Origin: Cyanobacteriota bacterium
GTDB taxonomy: Bacteria > Cyanobacteriota > Cyanobacteriia > CACIAM-69d
Assembly (NCBI GenBank): GCA_022402445.1
Contig: JAKRSF010000006.1
Span: 62,001-126,000 of the forward strand
Reading direction: 5' to 3'
Length of the DNA: 64,000 nt
The notes below the pieces were generated by a model, which saw nothing but the letters and a program-made list of their open reading frames with translations, ran no database searches and was not told the origin of the DNA. Positions 52,928-61,347 of the stretch are shown in pieces. How positions within the stretch are numbered: the first letter of the stretch is position 1; the number at the start of each line of letters is the position of its first letter. Position numbers and translations under genes: made by a program.

Positions 52928-54814
52928 ATGGCATTAATCGTCCAAAAATATGGCGGCACCTCCGTCGGGTCCGTCGAACGCATCCAGGCGGTGGCGGCGC
53001 GGGTGAGCGCGGCGGTGAAGGCGGGCCATGAACTGGTGGTGGTGGTGTCGGCCATGGGCAAAACCACCGATGCCCTGGTGGCCCTGGCGAAGGACATTAC
53101 GGACAGCCCCAGCCGCCGGGAGATGGATATGCTCCTCTCGACGGGGGAGCAGGTGTCCATTTCCCTGCTGACCATGGCGCTCCATGAGTTGGGCTGCGAT
53201 GCCATCTCGATGACCGGGGCGCAGATGGGCATTGTCACGGAGGCGGCCCACAGTCGCGCGCGGATTTTGCATGTGGAGAGCGATCGCATCCGCCGTCAGC
53301 TCGATGCGGGCAAGGTGGTGGTGGCGGCGGGCTTCCAGGGGGTGGCGAACCGGGCGGATCTGGAAATTACGACCCTCGGGCGCGGCGGTTCGGACACGTC
53401 GGCGGTGGCCCTGGCGGCGGCGTTGCAGGCGTCCTGCTGCGAGATTTATACGGATGTGCCGGGGATTTTGACCACGGATCCGAGGCTGGTGCCGGAGGCG
53501 CGGATTATGGAATCCGTCAGCTCTGACGAAATGCTGGAGCTGGCGAGTTTGGGGGCGAAGGTGCTGCACCCGCGCGCGGTGGAAATTGCCCGGAATTATG
53601 GGGTGGATCTGGTGGTGCGCTCTAGCTGGACCGATGAACCGGGGACTCGGGTGGTGTCGCCGCCCTGCGCGGGGCGATCGCTGGAGAATCTAGAAATTGC
53701 CCGCCCGGTGGATGCCATCACCTACGACACGAGTCAGGCCCAGGTGAGCTTGCTGCGGATCCCCGATCGCCCCGGCATTGTGGCCAAACTGTTTGGGGAG
53801 TTGGCGCGGCAGACGGTGGATGTGGATTTGATTGTCCAGTCAATCCACGACGGCGATAGTAATGACATTGCCTTCACGGTCCAGGAACGCGACCTCAACC
53901 GGGCCGAGGCCACCACCGCCGCGATCGCGCCGACCCTGCGCCAGGGGCCACTGCGCCCGACGGAAACGGAAGGGGATGAGGCGGAACTGCTGAGCGATCG
54001 CCACGTGGCCGCCGTGAGCATCCATGGGGCGGGGATGATTGGCCGTCCCGGCGTGGCCGCGCAAATGTTTGAATCGTTGGCGGCGGCGGGCATCAATATC
54101 GAAATCATTTCCACGTCGGAGGTGCAGGTGGGCTGCATCATTGCCCCCGGCGAGGCTCCGGATCCCGATGGCCCGGAGCCGGATCTCGAAGCCCTGTGCC
54201 AGCGGGCGGTGGCGGCTTTGCGCAAAACCTTTGATCTGCCCGAAGAGGCGGATGCGGGGGTGGCGATCGCGGCGGCGACGGAGAAAGACCTAGCCCCCGT
54301 CAGCGGCGTCGCCCTCGATGCCAGCCAAAGCCAAATCGCCATTCGCCACGTGCCCGATCGCCCCGGCATGGCGGCCCAAATTTTCCAGCTTTTGGCCAGC
54401 GAAGGCATCAGCGTGGACATGATCATCCAATCCCAGCGGCGGCGGGTGGTGGCGGGCCAAACCTGCCGGGATATTGCCTTCAGTGTGGCGGAGGCGGATC
54501 TGGGGCGGGCCTGCGATTTACTGGAAGCGTCCCGGACGGTGATCGGCTGGGAGCGGCTGGATGTGACGGAAAAAATCGCGAAGGTGAGCGCCGTCGGCAA
54601 GGGCATGGTGGGCTGTCCGGGGGTCGCGGCCAAAATGTTTGCGGCCCTGGCGGATCGGGGCATCAATATCCAAACGATCGTCACGTCGCAAATCAAAATT
54701 AGCTGCGCGGTGGATCGCGATCGCGGGGTCGAGGCGCTCCAGGCCATTCACGATGCCTTTGGCCTTTCGGAACGGTACCAGGCCACCAGCCGCGAGGGAC
54801 TGACGCCCGCGTAG
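52928..54814 (+). CDS. lysC: Aspartate kinase with four ACT domains
   Basis: First step of the aspartate family: phosphorylates aspartate for lysine, threonine and methionine. The 628 residues include the amino-acid kinase domain (about 1-240, VQKYGGTSVGSVERIQ, TTLGRGGSDTSAVALAA) and two tandem ACT pairs (about 265-425 and 445-615), the arrangement seen in cyanobacteria, where the usual form has one pair. The repeats share the motif VSIHGAGMIGRPGVAAQMF and VSAVGKGMVGCPGVAAKMF, showing duplication. The ACT domains bind lysine and threonine for feedback control. The last 67 bases overlap the convergent glycosyltransferase gene. Confidence 0.96.
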   Translation: MALIVQKYGGTSVGSVERIQAVAARVSAAVKAGHELVVVVSAMGKTTDALVALAKDITDSPSRREMDMLLSTGEQVSISLLTMALHELGCDAISMTGAQMGIVTEAAHSRARILHVESDRIRRQLDAGKVVVAAGFQGVANRADLEITTLGRGGSDTSAVALAAALQASCCEIYTDVPGILTTDPRLVPEARIMESVSSDEMLELASLGAKVLHPRAVEIARNYGVDLVVRSSWTDEPGTRVVSPPCAGRSLENLEIARPVDAITYDTSQAQVSLLRIPDRPGIVAKLFGELARQTVDVDLIVQSIHDGDSNDIAFTVQERDLNRAEATTAAIAPTLRQGPLRPTETEGDEAELLSDRHVAAVSIHGAGMIGRPGVAAQMFESLAAAGINIEIISTSEVQVGCIIAPGEAPDPDGPEPDLEALCQRAVAALRKTFDLPEEADAGVAIAAATEKDLAPVSGVALDASQSQIAIRHVPDRPGMAAQIFQLLASEGISVDMIIQSQRRRVVAGQTCRDIAFSVAEADLGRACDLLEASRTVIGWERLDVTEKIAKVSAVGKGMVGCPGVAAKMFAALADRGINIQTIVTSQIKISCAVDRDRGVEALQAIHDAFGLSERYQATSREGLTPA

Positions 54815-55539
54815 TACAGCCCCAGCAGCAGCCAATTTCGTAAGGTGCAGCGCACCACCCCCTCGCGCAACCAACGGCGGGGGGATACGGCGATCGCCCT
54901 GGGCAGAATCACCAGGCGATCGCCGCGCCGCTTGAGGGTTTGCATCAGGCCCACGTCCTCCATCAGCGGCCAGGGGGGATAGCCGCCGATCGCCTCGAAC
55001 ACCGCCCGCCGGACACAGTGGCCCTGATCGCCGTAGGGAATGCGGGTGAGACGCGATCGCCAGGACGCCACCGTGGCAATGGTTTTGAGAGCGAGACGGG
55101 GATGGGCGATCGCCAGATCAAAGGCCGCCGCCGCCGGTTGAGCCGCATCCGCCGGGAGAGTTTTGACTAAATCCGCCAGGGCGCGATCGGGCAGCCGCGC
55201 ATCGCTATGCAAAAACAGCAGCAACCGCCCCCGCGCGATCGCCGCCCCCGCGTTCAACTGGCCCCCGCGCCCTGGATCCGTCACCACCGTCCGCACCGGC
55301 ACGGAGGATAAAGAAGTTTTCATGGTTGCGAGATGGGCGATCGTCGAGCCCGCCCCATCCCCATCCCCATCCACCACGATCGCTTCGTAGGCCACCCCTC
55401 CCGCCGCCGCCGCCAGCGATCGCAGGGTCTCTAGGATCGCCGCCCCCTCATGGAGCACCGGAATCACAACGGAAATTTCAACGGCACCCCCCGGTTCAGG
55501 GGTCAAACCACCGCTATTCACACCACCATTCAATGCCAA
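54748..55539 (-). CDS. Family 2 glycosyltransferase (TIGR04283-like)
   Basis: A 263-residue GT-A transferase. ISVVIPVLHEG opens the nucleotide-binding part, VVDGDGDGAGST follows, LFLHSDARLP holds the metal-binding acidic site, and RIPYGDQGHCVRR with PLMEDVGLMQTLKRRG is typical of the TIGR04283 subgroup found in cyanobacteria. A hydrophobic segment (NWLLLGLYYAGV) near the end may touch the membrane. Donor and acceptor unknown. Its start overlaps the end of the chorismate lyase gene by ten bases, so they are co-expressed, and its end lies inside lysC on the other strand. Confidence 0.85.
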   Translation of the reverse strand: MALNGGVNSGGLTPEPGGAVEISVVIPVLHEGAAILETLRSLAAAAGGVAYEAIVVDGDGDGAGSTIAHLATMKTSLSSVPVRTVVTDPGRGGQLNAGAAIARGRLLLFLHSDARLPDRALADLVKTLPADAAQPAAAAFDLAIAHPRLALKTIATVASWRSRLTRIPYGDQGHCVRRAVFEAIGGYPPWPLMEDVGLMQTLKRRGDRLVILPRAIAVSPRRWLREGVVRCTLRNWLLLGLYYAGVSPSRLVAWYRSERPKAS

Positions 55540-56126
55540 TCCAGCGCCGAGCCCACCGGCCCCAGATAGCGACGCAAATAGGGCGAAAACACCTCATAAA
55601 TCAGCGTCAGGGGCTGCCCCGCATGCCAGAACAGGTAATATCGCCCCCAAAAAGGCCCAGACTCCCCAAAGGCCCGCTCCAGATCCGGGGAACTGCCGTA
55701 GTGAATGCCCTGGATATCGCGGTAGAGCTCCGTCCGCAGCCGCGCCAAACTGGCCCAGATCGGCAGCGATCGGTTTTGCAGATATTCATCCACATGGCTC
55801 GCCTCCCACCAGGACGTGGCATAGGCCAGCCGCTGGCCCGAAGCGGTCCGTAACCACACCTGCCGCCGCAGCCGGGGACCGGGCACCGTCGCGATCGCGG
55901 GGGGCGCAAAATCCGGATCCGTCCCGATCGCCGCCATATCAATCACATCCACCTCCGTCGGCTCCCCCGTCAGCAGTTGCAGATGGCGCGTCGGCGACCC
56001 ATCCCCCAGGATCAACATTTGCCAGGTGGGGGACAGCCAATCGTGGGGAAGGCCCCCCTGCACCACCTCCGCACCCCCCTGCCACAGCAGATCGAGGGTA
56101 TGCCAGGGGGCTGCACCAATGGCCAT
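55530..56126 (-). CDS. Cyanobacterial chorismate lyase (Sll1797-like)
   Basis: Splits chorismate into pyruvate and 4-hydroxybenzoate, the head-group precursor of plastoquinone; Sll1797 of Synechocystis has been shown to do this. ATG 56126 gives 198 residues. The family is recognised from LSPTWQMLILGDGSPTRHLQ, RRQVWLRTASGQRLAYATSW (basic residues for chorismate), SLPIWASLARLRTELYRDIQ and GRYYLFWHAGQPLTLIYEVF. It is unrelated in sequence to E. coli UbiC. The glycosyltransferase gene follows with a ten-base overlap; a direct link between the two is not known. Confidence 0.85.
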   Translation of the reverse strand: MAIGAAPWHTLDLLWQGGAEVVQGGLPHDWLSPTWQMLILGDGSPTRHLQLLTGEPTEVDVIDMAAIGTDPDFAPPAIATVPGPRLRRQVWLRTASGQRLAYATSWWEASHVDEYLQNRSLPIWASLARLRTELYRDIQGIHYGSSPDLERAFGESGPFWGRYYLFWHAGQPLTLIYEVFSPYLRRYLGPVGSALDWH

Positions 56127-56307
56127 GGAACCATCCGCCCCCCCGAGGGGACCAGTAGAAACTTGGGCAGGGGAAATCAAGGTCTTTGCAAATCTTAATC
56201 TTTTCTCAGATCGTAGCACCGATCTCCGAGGGGGGTGGGGGCGCTCCCCATATCGGGGCACCATGGGGGCAGTTTGGGAGATGGATGGCGCTCAGGAGGG
56301 GCGGGCC

Positions 56308-57405
56308 ATGGCGAGGAGTGGGAGCTTCGCTCCGATCGCGGCGGGGCAGGAACGGGACGGGCGGCGGGCGGCGGCCCCTCGGGTGTCGGTGATTGTGCCG
56401 GTGTATAACGGGGCGGCGACGATCGCGGGCACGTTGCGATCGGTTTTGGCGCAGACCTTTGGGGATTTTGAGGTGCTGGTGGTTGACGATGGCTCCACGG
56501 ACGGGAGCGGCGCGATCGCCCAGGCCCTGGCGGCGGATTTGGGGGCAGGCGATCGCCTGCGGGTGCTGCACCAGGCCAATGGGGGCCAAGCGATCGCCCG
56601 GAACCACGGCATGGCGGCGGCACGGGGGGAATTTTTTGCCTTCATTGACGCCGATGACTGGTGGACCCCCGACAAGCTTGCCGCCCAGGTGGCCGCCCTC
56701 GACGCCCATCCGGCGGCGGCCTTGGCCTATAGCTGGACGGTCTTGGTCAATGGCGATCGCCAACCCCTCGGCGGGCGGGTCGAGGCACCGTTTAGCGGCG
56801 CAGTCCATGGGCTGTTGCTGGTGACGGATTTTATTAGCAGTGGCTCGAATCCCCTGGTGCGGCGCGGCGCGATCGCGCGGGTGGGGGGCTTTGATCCGGC
56901 CTTGATTCCCTCGGAGGACTGGGATCTGTGGCTGCGCATCGCGGCGGCATTTGACCTCATCTGCGTCCCGCAACCCCACATCCTCTACCGCCAGCGGCCC
57001 GCCTCCTCCTCCGATGATGTCTGGCGACAGGAGCGCGTCAGCCGCACCATCCTCAACCGGGAACTGGGGCGCGAACCGGGGCGCGATCGCCTCCGGCCCC
57101 ACCGCCGCCTCATCTTCGCCAACCGCTACAAATATCTCCTCTTCAAAGCCCTCGATGCGCCCCCAACCCCTCGCCGGGGATGGACCGCCCTACGGTTTTT
57201 GGGCATTATCCTCTGGGGCGATCGCGGCCTGCTGCGCCAGGGCCACAAAATCCTGCTGCTCCTGCTGCGGATTGCCCTGACCGCCCTCCTGCCCAGCCCC
57301 CTCGCCCGCGCCGCGATCGCGATCGTCCCCCCCCTCAGCCGCATCCACACCTTCCCCCTCAACCACACCAAAATCCCCCGCCTGCATCCCCCGCCCACCC
57401 CCTAG
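56308..57405 (+). CDS. Family 2 glycosyltransferase
   Basis: ATG 56308 follows AGGAGGG (56294-56300) at ideal distance; 365 residues. The GT-A domain is clear: VSVIVPVYNGAATIAGTLRS, VLVVDDGSTDGSG, ARGEFFAFIDADDWWTPDKL (DxD-type metal site) and LIPSEDWDLWLRIAAAFDL. The C-terminal 90 residues are basic with one hydrophobic helix (ILLLLLRIALTALL), suggesting peripheral membrane binding. It probably adds a sugar to a surface polysaccharide or lipid. Sugar and acceptor unknown. It is divergent from chorismate lyase; an upstream in-frame extension is non-coding in style. Confidence 0.88.
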   Translation: MARSGSFAPIAAGQERDGRRAAAPRVSVIVPVYNGAATIAGTLRSVLAQTFGDFEVLVVDDGSTDGSGAIAQALAADLGAGDRLRVLHQANGGQAIARNHGMAAARGEFFAFIDADDWWTPDKLAAQVAALDAHPAAALAYSWTVLVNGDRQPLGGRVEAPFSGAVHGLLLVTDFISSGSNPLVRRGAIARVGGFDPALIPSEDWDLWLRIAAAFDLICVPQPHILYRQRPASSSDDVWRQERVSRTILNRELGREPGRDRLRPHRRLIFANRYKYLLFKALDAPPTPRRGWTALRFLGIILWGDRGLLRQGHKILLLLLRIALTALLPSPLARAAIAIVPPLSRIHTFPLNHTKIPRLHPPPTP

Positions 57406-57608
57406 GCTCCCCTTCCAAGGGTTTTACCCGGATCTACCCCCCCGCCGGTCGAAATAGCACAGGAATCGGGGCAACCCACCGCCAAACCATCTCCCAGGGC
57501 ACCGCGATCGCCCCTGCGCCAAAAGCCACCATTTGACAAAACCCTCCCAGCCATCGACAGTAGACGGTTGCCCCCAGCCCATCTCCCCGCCTCCTACCCC
57601 CAGTCCCT

Positions 57609-59072
57609 ATGCTGTCACTGCTTGCTGCCCTGCTCCTGCCTGCGGCTCAGCTCCCGTCGGTCCCGGCGGCCCCCCTCGCCCAGGCCCTCCCCAGCCCGCA
57701 GCAAGCGGAACCGGACGCCCTGCGCAACCGCGATCGCCCCGAAGACGAAATCCCCCTTGCGCCCCCCAGCCAGCCCCGGCGACTCATCCGCCTGCCCTAC
57801 GACATGCGGCCCCTCCCCGGCCAGCTTGATGGCGTCCCCGTGTTCAACAGCAACAGCCCCGAGGTGGTCCGCACGGAAGGCATCCTGCTCTCCACCTTCC
57901 CCAATCGCGGGATGCGTGTCCCCAGCGCCCACCTCAACTACGCCTTTGATGGCCGCTTCGATATCTTTTCCCACCACATTTCCCGGGCCAGCGCCACCGA
58001 AGAGGGGCGCACCCTGTTCCACGGCATTCTGGTCTATAACCCCGGCCCCCGCCCCGCCACCGTCGAAATCCTCGATGCCGCCAGCTACATCAGCCGCTTC
58101 GAGGCCCCCTTCCGGCCCCTGTTGCCCTATATCGAAGATCCCAACGGGACGGTCTTTTCCGGCGCTGGGAGCCGCGTGGTCAATGACGTGCTGCGGAATC
58201 GGCGGCGGGGGCTTTGGCGCACCCCCATGACCCTCGAACCGCGTCAGGCGGACATGATTGCCAATGTGCCGATCCCCGTTGGGCGCATCACCCCGTCGTC
58301 CAATACGCGATCGACCCTGGTGCGTCTCCGCAGCAGCGCCCCGGTTTACCTGGCGGCCATGGCGATGTTTTCCCCCAAAACCCCCGATGGCCGCGAAACG
58401 ATTCCCCCCCTGCGGGCGTGGCAGGTGCTGCTGGTCAATGGCGACCTGTCGGGTCCTCGGGATGCGCGCCCGACGCCGCCCGGTCAGAATCCGCCGCAGT
58501 TTTTCTATGGCCGCGTGGCGGGGGTGGCGATCGGCTCCAAGTGGGAAGCGACGGCCACGGATCCGGGGCGCGAGACCCTGGGGGTGCCGGAGCCCGGTCA
58601 GGGTATTGGCTATCCGATCGCGTCCCTGCCCAGGGGCACCTTGGGGACGGGCCAGAGCCAAAGCGCCGCGATGGTGGCCCGCTATCCCGATACGGCCTAC
58701 CAGGCCCACGGGAACTATGGCATTCACTATGACCTGACCTTTCCCCTCGAAAACCGCTCCGGGCGATCGAAGCGGGTGGCGGTTCTGCTCCACACTCCCC
58801 TCAAGGAGGATCGGCTGGCGGGGGGGCTGGGCTTTTTCTCGCCGCCGGAGGAGCGGGTGTTCTATCGCGGTACCGTGCGGGTGCGCTATGTGAATGACCA
58901 GGGGCAGCGGCAGGAGCGCTTTATCCATGTGGTCCACCACCGGGGCGAACGGGGGGAACCGCTGGTGGAGGTGAATCTGGCCCCCAATGAACGGCGATCG
59001 GTGCGGGTGGATTTGATCTATCCGCCGGATGCGACGCCGCCCCAGGTGCTGGCGGTGGAAACCCTGCGCTAG
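57609..59072 (+). CDS. DUF3370 family exported protein
   Basis: A 487-residue protein of a cyanobacterial family. The N-terminus (MLSLLAALLLPAAQLPSVPA) is a signal peptide with a likely cut after an Ala, so the protein is periplasmic or secreted. A Pro-rich spacer is followed by a long beta-rich domain: LPYDMRPLPGQLDGVPVFNS, FDIFSHHISRASATEEGRTL, AMVARYPDTAYQAHGNYGIH and RSKRVAVLLHTPLKEDRLAG. Members are predicted to be surface or sheath components, but function is not known. It stands alone with 203 bases upstream. Confidence 0.85.
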   Translation: MLSLLAALLLPAAQLPSVPAAPLAQALPSPQQAEPDALRNRDRPEDEIPLAPPSQPRRLIRLPYDMRPLPGQLDGVPVFNSNSPEVVRTEGILLSTFPNRGMRVPSAHLNYAFDGRFDIFSHHISRASATEEGRTLFHGILVYNPGPRPATVEILDAASYISRFEAPFRPLLPYIEDPNGTVFSGAGSRVVNDVLRNRRRGLWRTPMTLEPRQADMIANVPIPVGRITPSSNTRSTLVRLRSSAPVYLAAMAMFSPKTPDGRETIPPLRAWQVLLVNGDLSGPRDARPTPPGQNPPQFFYGRVAGVAIGSKWEATATDPGRETLGVPEPGQGIGYPIASLPRGTLGTGQSQSAAMVARYPDTAYQAHGNYGIHYDLTFPLENRSGRSKRVAVLLHTPLKEDRLAGGLGFFSPPEERVFYRGTVRVRYVNDQGQRQERFIHVVHHRGERGEPLVEVNLAPNERRSVRVDLIYPPDATPPQVLAVETLR

Positions 59073-59182
59073 GGATCTCTTTCCTCTACCTCTTTTGTGG
59101 GGGGTGGGTTTCTTGACTCGAACCCGCGCGATCGTCGCAACCCCCTTCAAATTGGTCAAATTCGAGCAGATCAGGGATCGCG

Positions 59183-59211
59183 GGGGCTGGGCGGGGAAAC
59201 CCCGCCCCTAC
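59183..59211 (-). repeat. Dispersed GC-rich palindromic repeat, copy 2
   Basis: Reverse complement reads GTAGGGGCGGGG, TTT, CCCCGCCCAGCCCC; only one position differs from the copy at 6105-6133. It lies in the 302-base gap between DUF3370 and tRNA-Leu, where no gene is seen. Confidence 0.65.
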
Positions 59212-59303
59212 GGGGGATTGGTGCAGAGAACGGGAAAATAAAAATAAGGGTTTCAGGTCGTTTTGATGGCGTCCGCCGTGGGGGTTGGATCCCTTAACTC
59301 GAA

Positions 59304-59342
59304 CCCGGGAGGTCGCCCCTACGAGAACGGCGACCTCCCGGG
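59304..59342. repeat. Perfect 14-base inverted repeat
   Basis: CCCGGGAGGTCGCC (59304-59317) and GGCGACCTCCCGGG (59329-59342) enclose an 11-base loop. It lies 32 bases downstream of the tRNA-Leu 3' end and could stop or process that transcript, but there is no T run. Confidence 0.6.
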
Positions 59343-59374
59343 GGAGATCGCCGCTGCCGTTGGGTGATGAAAAA

Positions 59375-59455
59375 TGCGGATGGCGAGACTCGAACTCGCA
59401 AGGCAAAGCCACACGCCCCTCAAACGTGCGCGTATACCAATTCCGCCACATCCGC
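59375..59455 (-). tRNA. tRNA-Leu (GAG)
   Basis: An 81-base tRNA on the minus strand. Acceptor arms GCGGATG and CATCCGC pair, followed by discriminator A; the T loop is GTTCGAGTC. The anticodon stem CACGT/GCGTG encloses TTGAGGG, giving anticodon GAG for CTC and CTT codons. The variable arm is long, as in class II tRNA-Leu. CCA is not encoded. Confidence 0.93.
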
Positions 59456-59567
59456 AAAGGGTTGAAACACTGGGGTTAGCGCGTTTCAGCTAGGGAATTA
59501 TAGCACCCCCCTGGGGGTTTGGGTAGCGCTGGCTACGGGATTTTGGGATTGATTGTTGTGCGGGATT

Positions 59568-60959
59568 CTATGGAGTTGGGAAGGTGGGCTCTGGGCCGGT
59601 GAGGGTGTCGATGAATTGGCGGGCGGTGCGGCCCGATCGCCCGTTGTGGCGGGTGGCCCATTGCAATGCCTGAAAACGCAGGGTGTCCGGGGCGATCGCG
59701 AGGTGCCGCTGGGTGGCTAGGTGGGTGACGATCGCCAGGTAGCGGTCCTGGTCGGCGGGCTCGAAGGTGAGGGTGAGGCCGAAGCGATCGCCGAAGGAGA
59801 GTTTTTCGTTGACCGTATCCCAGCTATGGATTTCGTCGGCGTCCTGGGGGCGGGGGCGATCGTCGAAAAATTCGCGCACCAGGTGGCGGCGGTTGGTGGT
59901 GGCGTAGATGGCCATCTGGTCCGGGCGGGCGGTGAGGCTGCCTTCGAGGGCCACCTTGAGGGCTTTGAAGTCGTCGTCGTCCTCTTCAAAGGACAGGTCA
60001 TCGACGAAGATAATGACCTTCTGGGGCCAGTCCCGCACCTGTTCCACCAGGTCCGGCAGGGTGCGCAGGTCGGCCTTGAGCACTTCGATGAGCCGGAGGC
60101 CGCGATCGCCAAAGGCCGTCAGGAGGGCTTTGACTAGGGACGATTTGCCGGTGCCGCGCGCCCCGTAGAGCAGCACATTGAGGGGGCAGCCCCCGGCCAG
60201 GAGCCGTTCGGTGTTGGCAACGAGGTCGGCTTTTTGGCGATCGTAGCCTGCCAGGTCGTCGAGGCGGATCGGGTCCGGGTGGGGGATTGGTTCGAGGCGA
60301 TCGCGCCGCCAGCGGAAGGCCCAGCAGTCCACCGCCGGCCCTGTGCCCACGGTGCGGTAATGGTCCACCAAGTCCGGTAGCAGATCGCCCCAGTCGGCGG
60401 TGGTGGCGAGGCGCGATCGCCAGGGATCCGTCAGCTCCTCCGGCGCGATCGACGCAATGGCCACCAGGGACAGGGGTTGGGGCAACGTCGCCAGGGTCCA
60501 GTCCCGCAGGGTTGGGCCGGTGCAAAGGTCATAGAACCCCTGCAAAATGCGCAGATCCTGGATGGCCGCCTGCCGCAGGGTCTCGGCCATGGCCGCGAGG
60601 GGTTGATGGCGGGCGCGGCGGCTCAGGTCATTGGCCGATCGCCGCAGCCGATCGCCCAGCCAGGTTTGGGGAGAGCCCCCCACCGCCACCATGGATCGGA
60701 ACCAACGGCCATAGGCCAAAAGCGATCGCGGCCCCCCATCATCCGTCGCCGCCAGGGTTTCGATCAGGGCCAGGAGCGATCGCCCCGGCTCATCCTCAAA
60801 CACATCCCCATAGATCAACAGCGCCGCCCACTGCATCTGGAGGTCCAGCGCCATACGCCGCACACTCGACCGTTGGCGATCGGGCCAGCGGATTTCCGCC
60901 ACCTCCGCCGCGCGATCGCCATCCTGGGGAGCCCGATTGAAATCAGTTACATCCGTCAA
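59568..60959 (-). CDS. DUF815-type AAA ATPase
   Basis: A 463-residue ATPase. The N-terminal half (about 1-220) is helical and variable. The ATPase part has Walker A LLYGARGTGKSSLVKAL, Walker B VIIFVDDLSFEEDDDD and a sensor region YATTNRRHLVREFF, then the lid with TRHNGRSGRTARQFID. This pattern is the DUF815 family, single-ring AAA proteins of unknown target found in many bacteria. The site is intact. Upstream on this strand is the 388-base gap shared with the histidine kinase. Confidence 0.85.
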   Translation of the reverse strand: MTDVTDFNRAPQDGDRAAEVAEIRWPDRQRSSVRRMALDLQMQWAALLIYGDVFEDEPGRSLLALIETLAATDDGGPRSLLAYGRWFRSMVAVGGSPQTWLGDRLRRSANDLSRRARHQPLAAMAETLRQAAIQDLRILQGFYDLCTGPTLRDWTLATLPQPLSLVAIASIAPEELTDPWRSRLATTADWGDLLPDLVDHYRTVGTGPAVDCWAFRWRRDRLEPIPHPDPIRLDDLAGYDRQKADLVANTERLLAGGCPLNVLLYGARGTGKSSLVKALLTAFGDRGLRLIEVLKADLRTLPDLVEQVRDWPQKVIIFVDDLSFEEDDDDFKALKVALEGSLTARPDQMAIYATTNRRHLVREFFDDRPRPQDADEIHSWDTVNEKLSFGDRFGLTLTFEPADQDRYLAIVTHLATQRHLAIAPDTLRFQALQWATRHNGRSGRTARQFIDTLTGPEPTFPTP

Positions 60960-61347
60960 AGCCGTCCAACCCTACTCAAATCCAAATCCAATTCAGCAAC
61001 AATCCCATGGTTAGGCCCCACTGACCGGTGGCGGTTCAGCGCCCCCCGGTAAACGGGCAGCCGTTGGGCATCACCGAAGGCGATGGTTTCTCCATTTAGT
61101 GCCCATCTGTCCCGATGGGGGCAAACCTTCCCCAAGCATTAACCAAGCTTTAGAAAAGTCTAATTTCTCCACACAAACCTTTAGGGACGCTCCAGCTCCG
61201 CCCCCCGCCGGCCCCCCATCGCCGGTCCCCCAAAAACAGGCTAGATTGTGGAAGCGGAGCCGCCAGCGTCTATACCGAGACCTAGGGCGCGATCGCACCT
61301 TGGGGGAACGTTCGCTTCAAAATCTATTGCCGTAGTCGTGCCGTCCC
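60960..61347. other. Divergent intergenic region with a nested stem
   Basis: 388 bases between the ATPase and kinase starts. TGGGCA (61065-61070) pairs with TGCCCA (61100-61105) around a smaller CATC/GATG stem. No gene or known riboswitch is recognised. It should contain promoters for both flanking genes. Confidence 0.4.

Noticed and set aside
57615-59159. 514-codon minus-strand frame opposite DUF3370
   Set aside because: Codon choice and composition are those of a shadow in a GC-rich gene; the plus strand has a signal peptide and a known family.
59108-59300. GACTCGAACCCG-type pieces resembling tRNA T arms at 59112 and 59294
   Set aside because: The flanking bases do not pair as T or acceptor stems and no anticodon arm is present, so they are not tRNA genes; they may be chance or old fragments.
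60960-61347. Nested stem as a possible riboswitch for the ATPase or kinase
   Set aside because: No conserved core of a known class (TPP, cobalamin, glutamine, cyclic di-GMP or fluoride) could be matched; kept only as an unexplained hairpin.
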